A stretch of DNA of 17,272 bases from an uncultured Eubacteriales bacterium (GCA_949742895.1 CATJRT010000101.1:1-17272); one strand, 5' to 3'; positions 7,993 to 16,289 are shown, numbered from the stretch's first letter. Notes: generated by a model from the sequence alone, not told the origin. Numbers and translations: made by a program.

Positions 7993-9126
7993 TCAAGTGT
8001 TTTGGCCGTCTGCATGGCGCTTCCGATATTGCTGGGGGGATATCCCATACACACTGCGGAAGGCCCGGGAGAAATAATCCGCGGAATCATAGCCGACCGC
8101 CTCCGCAATCTTGCTGACCTTCATCGATGTGTTTGTGAGGTAGTCTACAGCATGGCTCATTTTGACGGTGCGCAATACGTCAATGAAGTTTTTATCCATG
8201 TTTTTCCGAATGAGCTTACTGAGGTACGCCTCGTCAAAATGGAAGGTCTTGGATAAATCGGCCAGACTGACGGTGCGGTAGTTCTGCTGGATGTATTGGA
8301 GTACAAGGGCAAAATCAAAATCCTGCTTGGAATATCCCTCGTAATGATACAGGGCAACGGTATTTCTGGATGCCCGCAGAACGCGGGCTAAAAACAGGTT
8401 CAGCAGGCTGGTGCTGCAACTGTTGGAGTAGAGCTCCGTCAGGTTTGTCTCATAGGTCAGCCACTGGACCGTCTGGAACGGAAGGGGGTCGTTGCCGGTT
8501 TTGAGCAAAATATAGTTAGCCCGACGGGAACCATACAGGCTGTTATGGATAAACATACTCACAAGATCCTGCTGGGTCAGCAGATGCCCCATCATGGAAT
8601 CCAAGGTGTCCTTGCGCACCACGATAGACAGGCACAGGCAGCCCGGCTTCAGGGGGAGGCTGTGGCGGGATAAGGGCGAGACGATGCAAACATCCCCGGC
8701 GGACAGGCACACGGTTTCCCCCTCGAACAGAAAAGTACAGCTGCCGGACAGGACATAGCTGATCTCGAAGAAGTTGTGGAAATGCATCAGATCCAGCTGG
8801 TACGGCATATTCAAAAAGGTAAATACTTCCCGTCCCTCCTGGAACAGCTCGCTCTCCTTAACCGTCGGGTCCGCAAGGTAGGTGTGTGCATGGGGGAGTA
8901 TTGGTTCGGCGTAGACACACAGCCCCCGAAGGTAGTTATAAAATTCATCAATGTCCATGATTGGCTTGAACGGCTGCACGGGCGGCGGAATATTGGCCAG
9001 CCGCCCTTCCCGCCGCAGTTCCTCCAGCACCATAGGGAAAGGGAACTCCCCGCCGGTTTGCTGGTGCCTTGCAATGAGATAGTCATAGACTGTCCCGATT
9101 GTCGTAAAGTAGCGGCTATGTTTCAC
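7993..9126 (-). CDS. AraC-family transcriptional regulator
   Basis: Cytoplasmic regulator of 377 aa with an N-terminal sensing region and a C-terminal DNA-binding domain. The middle contains a cupin-like segment (LMHFHNFFEISYVLSGSC, then LSAGDVCIVSP) that probably binds a sugar. The last 100 residues hold two helix-turn-helix motifs: SLADLSKTFHFDEAYLSKL, and KVSKIAEAVGYDSADYFSRA followed by the family signature FRSVYGISPQQYRKR. I choose the GTG at 9126 over the upstream ATG at 9147. GGGAGGG lies 8 bases before the GTG, nothing resembling a ribosome binding site precedes the ATG, and the likely promoter places the transcript start only a few bases before that ATG. It is divergent from the rhamnosidase gene and just upstream of the transporter operon, so it likely activates one or both. 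Confidence 0.9.
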   Translation of the reverse strand: MKHSRYFTTIGTVYDYLIARHQQTGGEFPFPMVLEELRREGRLANIPPPVQPFKPIMDIDEFYNYLRGLCVYAEPILPHAHTYLADPTVKESELFQEGREVFTFLNMPYQLDLMHFHNFFEISYVLSGSCTFLFEGETVCLSAGDVCIVSPLSRHSLPLKPGCLCLSIVVRKDTLDSMMGHLLTQQDLVSMFIHNSLYGSRRANYILLKTGNDPLPFQTVQWLTYETNLTELYSNSCSTSLLNLFLARVLRASRNTVALYHYEGYSKQDFDFALVLQYIQQNYRTVSLADLSKTFHFDEAYLSKLIRKNMDKNFIDVLRTVKMSHAVDYLTNTSMKVSKIAEAVGYDSADYFSRAFRSVYGISPQQYRKRHADGQNT

Positions 9127-9158
9127 CGCAATCACCCTCCCGGCCATGTTGTAGGTTC

Positions 9159-9188
9159 AGTATATAGGCGCGATGGAAGCAATGTCAA
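9159..9188 (-). promoter_or_regulatory. Probable sigma-A promoter of the araC-type gene
   Basis: On the minus strand a perfect TTGACA (9188-9183) is followed after 18 bases by TATACT (9164-9159). Transcription would start near 9152, giving a leader of about 25 bases to the GTG at 9126. This supports that start codon. Confidence 0.6.
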
Positions 9189-9234
9189 CCGAATTGGCGA
9201 GCAAGACAAAAAAACTACGTATTTTGAACAAATA

Positions 9235-9252
9235 TGCATTGTATACATTGCA
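9235..9252. promoter_or_regulatory. 18-base near-palindrome in the divergent intergenic region
   Basis: TGCATTGTATACATTGCA matches its own reverse complement at 16 of 18 positions, with TGTATACA at the centre. It overlaps the possible -35 element of the rhamnosidase promoter, where an operator would be expected. It could bind a dimeric regulator. It also contains the directly repeated CATTG, so an AraC-type site is not excluded. Confidence 0.4.
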
Positions 9253-9275
9253 CGTAAGATTTGCTAATATAGAAT
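9248..9275 (+). promoter_or_regulatory. Possible promoter of the rhamnosidase operon
   Basis: TTGCAC (9248-9253), 16 bases, then TAGAAT (9270-9275). The -35 is poor and the -10 is good, as in promoters that need an activator. If correct, the leader before the ATG at 9534 is about 250 bases long. Confidence 0.3.
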
Positions 9276-9356
9276 CATCAAAAAGACAGATTGAGAAAAA
9301 TTCTTGCAAAAATGTTCGTTAGCCATCCTTTTTTTTAGTTAAGCGGAATCAAATCG

Positions 9357-9386
9357 AGCCGGTATTTTCACCAAAAATACCTGGCT
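9357..9386. promoter_or_regulatory. Hairpin in the leader region of the rhamnosidase gene
   Basis: AGCCGGTATTTT (9357-9368) pairs with AAAATACC-GGCT (9374-9386, one bulged T) around the loop CACCA. No T-tract follows on either strand, so it is not an obvious terminator. The rest of 9148-9533 contains the two promoters and palindrome described separately, a T-run near 9329-9337, and AGGGAGGG just before the ATG. I see no gene in this stretch. Confidence 0.45.
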
Positions 9387-9533
9387 GCTTATGTGGAAAA
9401 TCACATGGCCTTTGCGGCCGGCAGGGGAATAAAAGTCGGTACCCGTGCTGCCGGACGCGCTGGGGCGGGGCGGCCTTCTGGAAGCTCCGCCGCGCCCTAT
9501 GGGAGCAGGGTATGATAAGGGAGGGCACATTTC

Positions 9534-12314
9534 ATGGATATTACACAGATCAAAATCAACGGCATCCGGGAGCCGGTTGGGTTTGCCCTGCCGTGGGTAT
9601 CCGTTTCCTTCAAGGTTGTGGACACCCCCAGCAAGTACCCGGAGAACATCCGCATTGAGCTGGCGGAGGACAGCACGCCGGAAACGGTGCTGGCCGTCCG
9701 GGAGGGCGCGGACGTCAACATGGCCGGGGAGCGGCTGGACATATCGTTGAAGCCCCGGACGGCTTATATTGTGCGCGTCCATGTCCTTGGCGATACCGGG
9801 GACAGCGCGGACGGCGAGACCCGCTTTGAAACGGGAAAAATGGACGAACCTTGGACAGCGGACTGGATCGGCCCCGCAAAGGACGACCCCTGCCACCCGG
9901 TGCTGCGCAGAACCGTCTGCGTCAAGCCAGGACTGCGCTCCGCGCGGCTGTATGCCGCCGGGGTTGGGTTGTTTGAGGCGTACATCAACGGTGAAAAACT
10001 GGGCCAGGAATACCTTTTGCCCGGTATCACCAACTACGAAACCCGCATCCAGGCTATCACATTCCCGGCGGACGGGCTGCATGAGGGCGAAAACGAACTG
10101 TCCTTCCTGCTGGGCAAGGGCTGGTATATGGGCGCCTTCGGCCTGGAATTGCAGGAAAACAACTACGGCGGGCGGATGGCGGTCATCGGGGAGCTGTACC
10201 TTGCCTATGAGGATGGGACAGAGGAAATAATCCGCACCGATGGCAGCTTTGAGTACCGCCCGTCGGATATTGTGGACAGCGGCATCTACTTCGGGGAAAC
10301 CATTGACCGTACCCGCAACCCGGGAAATTGGAGCCCGGTGGACGTGATTGCCGATCCAGCCGCCAGCCCGGACACCGCAAACCTGGTCAAGTCCCGTCTG
10401 ACAGACCGGCTGGGCCTGCCCATCGTGGTGAAAGAAATCCTCCCTGTGCAGGAGGTTATCACCACCCCCGCCGGGGAGACGGTGCTGGACTTCGGACAGA
10501 ACTTCGCCGGGTTCCCGGAATTTGACGCGGACTTCCCCGCCGGGACAAAAATCACGCTGGATTTCGGGGAAATCCTCCAGCAGGGCAATTTCTACCGGGA
10601 TAACTACCGGGACGCCCGCTCCCAATTTGAGTATACCTCCAATGGCACAAAAGAGACGGTGCGGCCCCGGTTCACCTTCTTCGGTTTCCGCTATGTGAAG
10701 GTGTCCGGCTGGCCGGGAGAGGCGCCCAAGGACGCGTTCCGGGGCTGTGTGCTGTACTCCGACATGGACCGCATCGGGTACATCAGAATGGGCAATGAGA
10801 AAATCAACCGCCTGTATGAAAATACCCTCTGGGGCCTGAAATCCAACTTCATTGATATGCCCACCGACTGCCCCCAGCGCAGCGAGCGGCTGGGCTGGAC
10901 GGGGGACGCCCAGATCTTCGCCCCCACCGCCAGCTATCACATGGACACCAGGGCGTTTTTCCACAAGTTCCAGCGGGATTTGATGGACGAGCAGGCGTTT
11001 TTGGGCGGCGCGGTGCCCAACTTCGTGCCCAATATCGGCCACAAGCGGGACGCCACTTCCGCTTGGGGAGACATCGGGACATTCCTGCCCATGACGGTGT
11101 GGAACAGCTTTGGCGACAAAGCAGAATTGTCCTATGCCTATCCCATGATGAAGGGGTGGGTGGAGTACATGGATCGGCTGGACGCCTCCAAAGGGGAACG
11201 CCAGTACACCTTTGAACCGGGCTTCCAGTTCGGTGATTGGCTGGGGCTGGACGGCCCGTCCGAAACCAGCTTTAAGGGCGGCACAGATGACAATTACCTT
11301 GGCGCGGCCTACTATTACCAATCCGCCAAGCTCACCGCCCAGGCGGCGGAGGTCTTAGGGTATACCGGGGACGCCGCCCATTACAGCGGGCTGGCGAAAT
11401 GCATTAAACAGGGTATTTTAAACGAGTATTTCACCCCTAACGGCCGCTTTGCCCTGGACACCCAGGCCGCCTACGTGGTGGCGCTGAAATTCGGGCTTTG
11501 GATCGACCGGGAGCGGCTGGTGTCCCAGTTTGTGGAACGGCTGAAAAAGGACGGCTTCCGCATCCGCTGCGGCTTTGTGGGCGCGCCCATGCTTTGTACG
11601 GTGCTGGCGGAAAACGGGCTGGTGGGGCTGGCCTATGACTTCCTGCTGAAGGAGGGCTTCCCCAGTTGGCTGTACTGCGTGAATTTGGGGGCCACCACCA
11701 TCTGGGAGCGGTGGAACTCGGTGGGGCCGGACGGGACCATCTCGGACACCGGGATGAACTCGCTGAACCACTACTCCTACGGCTCGGTGATGGAATTTCT
11801 GTACGCCTACGGCGTGGGCATACGCCCCGCAGAACCGGGCTGGCGCAGGGCTGTGATTGCCCCCAACCCGGATTACCGGCTGGGCTGGATGGAGGGCAGC
11901 TACGACTCCGCCGCCGGGAACTATGTCTGTAATACCCGCATCAACGCCGACGGCACACTGGATGTACATATCGAGATCCCCTTCGGCTGCGAGGCGCGGG
12001 TGGAGCTGCCCCGCTCCGGCAAAGCGCCGGAGATTCTGTCCGCCGGGGTTTATGACTTCCGCTACCAGCCCACGGAGGACTATCGGAAACCCTTTGACGG
12101 GAAAACGCCGCTGGCCACGCTGGCGGAACATCAGGAGGCTTTGGGCATTCTGTTTGAGCTGGTGCCCGCCATCGGCAGTATCGCCCAGTCCGGCGACCCG
12201 GAGCACGCCTACCGCGGGCTTTCCGGATGGAAGGGGATGGCCTTCATCCCGTTCGACCCGGAAAAGCTGGAGCAGGCCATGGAGCGGATTTCCAACCTTG
12301 TTATCACTTTGTAA
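9534..12314 (+). CDS. GH78 family alpha-L-rhamnosidase
   Basis: Enzyme of 926 aa that removes terminal alpha-L-rhamnose by inversion, from pectin side chains, flavonoid rutinosides or other rhamnosides. Domains in order: a beta-sandwich (about 1-105), the rhamnosidase N domain (about 130-290, SARLYAAGVGLFEAYINGEK), a beta domain (about 295-405), the six-hairpin catalytic barrel (about 410-750) and a C-terminal beta domain. Catalytic landmarks are Asp445 and the general acid Glu451 in TDCPQRSERLGWTGDAQ, and the probable base Glu725 in TTIWERWNS. An extra 75-80 residue tail after about residue 845 looks helical and resembles tails on other clostridial glycosidases. No signal peptide is present, so it acts inside the cell on imported substrate. 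AGGGAGGG precedes the ATG. A glycosyltransferase gene follows after 18 bases. Confidence 0.94.
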   Translation: MDITQIKINGIREPVGFALPWVSVSFKVVDTPSKYPENIRIELAEDSTPETVLAVREGADVNMAGERLDISLKPRTAYIVRVHVLGDTGDSADGETRFETGKMDEPWTADWIGPAKDDPCHPVLRRTVCVKPGLRSARLYAAGVGLFEAYINGEKLGQEYLLPGITNYETRIQAITFPADGLHEGENELSFLLGKGWYMGAFGLELQENNYGGRMAVIGELYLAYEDGTEEIIRTDGSFEYRPSDIVDSGIYFGETIDRTRNPGNWSPVDVIADPAASPDTANLVKSRLTDRLGLPIVVKEILPVQEVITTPAGETVLDFGQNFAGFPEFDADFPAGTKITLDFGEILQQGNFYRDNYRDARSQFEYTSNGTKETVRPRFTFFGFRYVKVSGWPGEAPKDAFRGCVLYSDMDRIGYIRMGNEKINRLYENTLWGLKSNFIDMPTDCPQRSERLGWTGDAQIFAPTASYHMDTRAFFHKFQRDLMDEQAFLGGAVPNFVPNIGHKRDATSAWGDIGTFLPMTVWNSFGDKAELSYAYPMMKGWVEYMDRLDASKGERQYTFEPGFQFGDWLGLDGPSETSFKGGTDDNYLGAAYYYQSAKLTAQAAEVLGYTGDAAHYSGLAKCIKQGILNEYFTPNGRFALDTQAAYVVALKFGLWIDRERLVSQFVERLKKDGFRIRCGFVGAPMLCTVLAENGLVGLAYDFLLKEGFPSWLYCVNLGATTIWERWNSVGPDGTISDTGMNSLNHYSYGSVMEFLYAYGVGIRPAEPGWRRAVIAPNPDYRLGWMEGSYDSAAGNYVCNTRINADGTLDVHIEIPFGCEARVELPRSGKAPEILSAGVYDFRYQPTEDYRKPFDGKTPLATLAEHQEALGILFELVPAIGSIAQSGDPEHAYRGLSGWKGMAFIPFDPEKLEQAMERISNLVITL

Positions 12315-12332
12315 AACGGAAAGGAGCTTTTT

Positions 12333-13517
12333 ATGCACATCGCAGTTGTTTCCCTTGGCGCGTTCGGACACGTCAACCCCACCCTCTCGGTGGTCACCGA
12401 GCTGGTCAAACGGGGGGTGCGCATCACCTATTTCACCACGGAGGAGTTCCGGGCCATCATCGAGCCCACCGGGGCCAAATTTGTCCCCGTCCATTCCTGG
12501 ATGGCGCAGCAAAAGGGGGGAGCGGACAACAAGGCGGGGGACGAGGACGTGGCGGCCACCGTCCCGTTCCTGTTTTTGAACGAGGCCGGGGCGTACATCG
12601 ACGACATTCTGGCTGTCCTGCAAGAGGACCGTCCGGACGCCATTATGCACGATTTCGCAGGCATTGCCGGCACCATGGCGGCGGATATCCTGAACGTCCC
12701 CAATATCATGCTTTACACCAGCTATCCCGCCAACGAAACCTACTCCGTGGCGGAGTCTTTTGAGGGCGTTCCCGCCGATCACCCCATGCGCGTTGCCGCC
12801 GCCCAGATTGCCCAGGGCTATGTGGACAAATACGGCTGCCGGAACATGACGGTGAAGGAGATTTTCGACGGCCAGGGCGACTTGAACCTTGTGATGATGC
12901 AAAAACGGCTTGTCCCCAATCACGAGAGCTTCGATGACCGTTTTGTGTTCACCGGGGTGCAGATCGGCAAGCGCACGGCCTTCGGAAGCTGGAAAGCCCC
13001 GGACAACGGCAAGCCGCTGCTGTATTCCTCCCTGGGCACGGCGTTCAACAACTGGCCGGAGTATTACCCCATCCTGTTCGATGCGGTGCGCGGTCTGGAC
13101 ATCAACGTGTTTGCGGCGTTGGGCTGGATTCAGCCGGAGTCCCTGAAGGACGTTCCCGCCAACGTGGAGGTGGGCCAAATGGTGCCCCAGCTGGATATCC
13201 TGTCCCAGGCATCTGTATTCATTACCCATGCGGGCATGGGCGGCACGGGGGAGGCCATCTACTACGGCGTGCCCATGATTGCCATCCCCCAGATGGACGA
13301 GCAGGCCATCACCGCCCGCCAGATTGAGAAACTGGGACTGGGCGCGGCGTTTCTGGATAAGAACAGCATCACCAGCGAGAGCTTGAAAGCGGCGATTGTC
13401 AAGCTGCTGGAGGACGGCTCCTACCGCAGCACTGCCCGGGAGTTCAGCGAGGACATGAAGGGCCTGGGCGGCGCGAACGCCTCCGCTGACGCGATTATGG
13501 AGTTCCTGCGGAAATAA
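12333..13517 (+). CDS. MGT-type (GT1) UDP-glycosyltransferase
   Basis: Cytoplasmic glycosyltransferase of 394 aa in the GT1 family, of the macrolide-glycosyltransferase (YjiC/OleD-like) type, which transfers a sugar from a nucleotide-sugar to a small lipophilic acceptor. The N-terminal acceptor domain starts MHIAVVSLGAFGHVNPT, with His13 at the usual catalytic-base position. The C-terminal donor domain holds the signature THAGMGGTGEAIYYGVPM (His299) and then PQMDEQ. The central GG-T-G replaces the more usual GMNS-type spacing, so the donor pocket may differ. GGAAAGGAG precedes the ATG. The 18-base gap after the rhamnosidase gene implies one operon. The acceptor is unknown; flavonoids, other plant aglycones and macrolide-like compounds are all possible. 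Confidence 0.88.
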   Translation: MHIAVVSLGAFGHVNPTLSVVTELVKRGVRITYFTTEEFRAIIEPTGAKFVPVHSWMAQQKGGADNKAGDEDVAATVPFLFLNEAGAYIDDILAVLQEDRPDAIMHDFAGIAGTMAADILNVPNIMLYTSYPANETYSVAESFEGVPADHPMRVAAAQIAQGYVDKYGCRNMTVKEIFDGQGDLNLVMMQKRLVPNHESFDDRFVFTGVQIGKRTAFGSWKAPDNGKPLLYSSLGTAFNNWPEYYPILFDAVRGLDINVFAALGWIQPESLKDVPANVEVGQMVPQLDILSQASVFITHAGMGGTGEAIYYGVPMIAIPQMDEQAITARQIEKLGLGAAFLDKNSITSESLKAAIVKLLEDGSYRSTAREFSEDMKGLGGANASADAIMEFLRK

Positions 13518-13669
13518 GCGCCATTGGGGCCAAAGCGGCCCGCCTGGGCTCCCGTTATGTGACACGCACAGCCTGCCTGAGTGCAGCGCTTTGTGAAATT
13601 CGGAAAGGGGGTGGGAATACTTACCGCCGCTTCAGGAAAAATCCCAAAAAATACGAGGAGGAAAAACAA

Positions 13670-15322
13670 ATGAGCAGAAAAAGAGCAGCCGCTATCGCAG
13701 CCGGCGCCCTGGCAGGCGTTATGCTTCTGGGCGTAACCGCTTCCGCCGCCCCCGAGCTGAAGGTGAGCCTCACCAACAACACCTATTATCTCAAGAACGA
13801 GCAGGTGGATCTGGCCGCTTACAAGATCAACGGCAACAACTACGTTAAGCTGCGCGATGTGGCAGAGTTGGTGGATTTTGGCGTAGAATACGATCACAGC
13901 ACCGGGAAGGTCACGATTGACCCCGATGCGATCTACACCCCTGAAACCACCCAGACCCCCAAGGAGTACAATGATGTGCCCTACAAGACCGTCAGCCTGC
14001 CGGAAACGGACCCCAACTACTACAAGGAGCTGTGGGAGGCGGAGCTTTACAACTACAAGATGGTCCGCAACTTCCCCACCCTGTATGTACCCGCCGCCTG
14101 GGATGCCTGTCAGGCGGCTGGCAACCAACTGGAAGCAATGGATGCAGAAAAGCTGACTGACGCCGATAAGGCCAAGATTGCGGCGGCCAAAGAGGCCCGG
14201 GAAGCGATGGAAAAGCAGCAGCTCATCCCCTTTGCCGAGGAGGTCCTCTACATCTGGGGGGACAATATGCCTACCACCACAAAAGATGTTGAGGAGGGCT
14301 TTACCAAGACCTCTTACGACAACTCTGACTTCAAGCCCTTTTTGGTCCCCATGCTGGCGGCCGATCAGAGTACAGCCAAGGGCAACCTGATTGTCTTGTC
14401 CGGCGGCGGCAATACCACCCGGAGCAACCCCAACGAAGCCTATAAGGTTGCCCCCGCCTTTGTGAAGCTGGGCTATAACTGCTTCATCCTCCAGCGCCGG
14501 GTAGAGCCCTACAATAACGACGATATCGTGATGGATCTCCAGCGCGCGATCCGTTACATGAAGGACTACGCCAAGAAGAACAATCTGGGCGCCCAGGATG
14601 TGATAGCGGCCACCGGGTTCTCCGGCGGCGCAGGCAACATCTGCACCTTGCTGGAAAAGTATTATGGCGATATCACCCCTGACAAGTTCGACACGAGCTA
14701 CAAGTGTGATGCCATCGACGCCATCAACAGCGATCTGGACATTGCCCTGCCCATTTACAGTGGACGCAAGCTCACCACGGAGAACCCCAATATGCCCCAC
14801 ATCTTCACCGCGGTAGGCGAGGACGATGCCCTGGGCAACCAGGTCCCCGGCCAAGGATGCATTGATATGTACCTCCAGATGAAATCCGACGAACGCTATG
14901 CCAACGTCAGCCCCGAACTTCATATCTACGGCCAGAATGGCCACGGCTTTGGCGCAGGCAATGCGGGCACCAGTTCCATGCTGTGGATCCGCTCCGCCGA
15001 TATGTATATGCAAAAGGTGATGGGTAAGGCGGAAGTGAAGTTCACCGGCGAGATCCCCGCCGAGTTCACCTTAACACAGACCGTCGATGTCACATGGTTC
15101 CCCATTGGCGATCATGTAGATGTGAATGTATATGTCACCAGCGACCAGAGCAAGTTCCTCTTTACGTTCTTTGGCTGGGGCGACAACATTCAGGTAATGG
15201 GCATCCTGATCAATGGCAGAGTAGCTGATGTGACCTACGACAGTGTAGGCTATTTCGGCGGTGACGCCGCGAAGATTTTCGAGCTGTGCGATCCCAACGC
15301 CTGGGTGCCTGTCAGCCATTGA
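13670..15322 (+). CDS. Secreted alpha/beta-hydrolase (esterase-like) with N-terminal stalk domain
   Basis: Protein of 550 aa. Residues 1-26 are a signal peptide (RKR, a hydrophobic core, cleavage after ASA). Residues about 32-92 resemble the copper amine oxidase N-terminal-like stalk domain of Firmicutes surface proteins (YYLKNEQVDLAAYKING, NYVKLRDVAELVDFGVEY, KVTIDPD). A 120-residue linker region follows, then an alpha/beta-hydrolase domain: NLIVLSGGG (oxyanion region), the nucleophile elbow TGFSGGAGN with Ser318, a candidate acid at Asp385 or Asp386 in VGEDDALG, and His425 in NGHGFG. The last 85 residues are beta-rich. The ATG at 13670 is preceded by GAGGAGG; an in-frame ATG 111 bases upstream lacks such a site and would bury the signal peptide. 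It lies 152 bases after the glycosyltransferase gene. The substrate is unknown; an ester on plant or mucin glycans is a guess. Confidence 0.85.
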   Translation: MSRKRAAAIAAGALAGVMLLGVTASAAPELKVSLTNNTYYLKNEQVDLAAYKINGNNYVKLRDVAELVDFGVEYDHSTGKVTIDPDAIYTPETTQTPKEYNDVPYKTVSLPETDPNYYKELWEAELYNYKMVRNFPTLYVPAAWDACQAAGNQLEAMDAEKLTDADKAKIAAAKEAREAMEKQQLIPFAEEVLYIWGDNMPTTTKDVEEGFTKTSYDNSDFKPFLVPMLAADQSTAKGNLIVLSGGGNTTRSNPNEAYKVAPAFVKLGYNCFILQRRVEPYNNDDIVMDLQRAIRYMKDYAKKNNLGAQDVIAATGFSGGAGNICTLLEKYYGDITPDKFDTSYKCDAIDAINSDLDIALPIYSGRKLTTENPNMPHIFTAVGEDDALGNQVPGQGCIDMYLQMKSDERYANVSPELHIYGQNGHGFGAGNAGTSSMLWIRSADMYMQKVMGKAEVKFTGEIPAEFTLTQTVDVTWFPIGDHVDVNVYVTSDQSKFLFTFFGWGDNIQVMGILINGRVADVTYDSVGYFGGDAAKIFELCDPNAWVPVSH

Positions 15323-15471
15323 TTCAGCATACCCATCTGACAAGCGACAGGCAAAGTCAAACCCAGATGTTGGAAAACCACCGCAAAGTGTGACTTATCC
15401 CGCTGTCTTCAGCGCAATATCGGTATCTGGGAATGTCATGGACAGCTTCGTTGCATCTGCAGCATAAAACG

Positions 15472-15510
15472 AAACCGAGGCATAGCAAATTTGCTGTGCC
15501 TCGGTTTTTT
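15472..15510 (+). terminator. Rho-independent terminator
   Basis: AAACCGAGGCA (15472-15482) pairs with TGCCTCGGTTT (15497-15507). The inside AGCAAATTTGCT is itself self-complementary, and T6 spans 15505-15510. It lies 150 bases after the secreted hydrolase gene and can end that transcript. On the minus strand it is followed by GTTTCGTTTT, so it may work weakly in that direction too. Confidence 0.8.
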
Positions 15511-15930
15511 CAAGGGAACGGAAATTGTCCCGCAGCGCACGGGCCAGCTTCCCCCGGGCTGTCTTATTCTCCAGGCGCTTCCGCTGCCCCTCGTGGTCAT
15601 AAAACAAGATTTTGGGGCGGCTGTTCACTTGCAGGGAAAGGGCCGCCCTGTTGGCAGCTCTCACGCATAAAATCAGCCAACGCTTCATAAGGCAGCGTTA
15701 CGGATTCCACCCGGCCGACACACTGCCGCACGACATATTTACAAAATGATACAATGCACTATAATTCGAACACGCTTTCTTGCGAATGCTCATTCTATTC
15801 AGGTGCAAAGTAGTCTGTAAATATATTTCAGGAGGAATGCAACTACCGAAACATCGTCAACCCTGTCACGCAAGTGCTCTGCAATGTCCGACATGATACC
15901 AAGTTCGCCACATTACATGATGCACCCTGT
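15511..15930 (-). pseudogene. Decayed gene fragments of unknown, probably mobile-element, origin
   Basis: Three protein-like minus-strand stretches lie in order but in different frames. Around 15922-15795 is ELGIMSDIAEHLRDRVDDVS, continuing to a TGA. Around 15757-15650 is KYVVRQCVGRVESVTLPYEA, followed by LADFMRE. Around 15620-15505 is SRPKILFYDHEGQRKRLENK, followed by TARGKLARALRDNF. Stops and frame changes separate them, and no ribosome binding site with a start precedes them. The third stretch lies inside an intact frame of 97 codons (15688-15395), but its end is read through the terminator hairpin, so it is unlikely to be a real short gene. I do not recognise the family. The wider stretch 15323-16341 holds no intact gene I can support. 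Confidence 0.3.
15738..15765 (+). promoter_or_regulatory. Possible orphan promoter
   Basis: TTTACA (15738-15743), 16 bases, then a perfect TATAAT (15760-15765). An AGGAGG site follows at about 15831-15836, but no convincing reading frame follows it, only short ones that soon hit stops. It may be the promoter of a lost gene. Confidence 0.35.
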
Positions 15931-16158
15931 CGTTGAGTTGGATTGGCGGTGCGGTTCAGCTGCAAGGCCACGGGTTGGGGCAATGTGCATCTTGCCTCAA
16001 TTACGGGTGGAGAGATAGATAAAATCCCACACCCCCACTGCAATCCAGCGGATAAGGTTTTTTTATTTACATTAGAAAGAAAACGTCTGGTGGAGCACAT
16101 CTACCACCAACCAAAAGAGCGCGGGATGTATATCACAAGTTAATCATCTTTTCAAAAG

Positions 16159-16196
16159 AAAAGCCGCAAACTGAATGGCAGTTTGCGGCTTTTTTT
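16159..16196 (+). terminator. Strong Rho-independent terminator
   Basis: A perfect 15-bp stem (16159-16173 with 16179-16193, core AAGCCGCAAACTG) has the loop AATGG and T7 at 16190-16196. No intact gene lies upstream on the plus strand, which fits a lost or decayed gene. On the minus strand it is followed by TTTTCTTTT, so it could act both ways. Confidence 0.85.
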
Positions 16197-16199
16197 GAT

Positions 16200-16259
16200 T
16201 CGACACATTTCGACACAAACCGGCAATTTTTATTGCCGCGCAGTGTTGGACGGTGTCGA
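16200..16259. repeat. TCGACAC repeats around a hairpin, upstream of the sigma-like gene
   Basis: TCGACAC occurs at 16200-16206 and 16210-16216, one helical turn apart, and inverted as GTGTCGA at 16253-16259. Between them CGGCAAT (16221-16227) and ATTGCCG (16232-16238) form a perfect 7-bp hairpin with loop TTTT. The layout looks like a regulator or recombinase binding region. Confidence 0.4.
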
Positions 16260-16289
16260 TTTATTTTTGCCCGTTGCAGAGGGCCTCCG

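Noticed and set aside
9339..11321. 660-codon open frame on the minus strand opposite the rhamnosidase gene
   Set aside because: The plus strand encodes a complete GH78 enzyme with catalytic motifs. The minus frame has no ribosome binding site and low-complexity composition.
11418..15013. Two long minus-strand open frames (715 and 530 codons) opposite the glycosyltransferase and secreted hydrolase genes
   Set aside because: These are antisense shadows of well-supported plus-strand genes; no protein motif is visible in them.
15943..16143. 66-codon plus-strand frame ending just before the strong terminator
   Set aside because: It has no ribosome binding site at its ATG and no recognisable motif. 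It could be the 3-prime end of a lost gene, but that cannot be supported.
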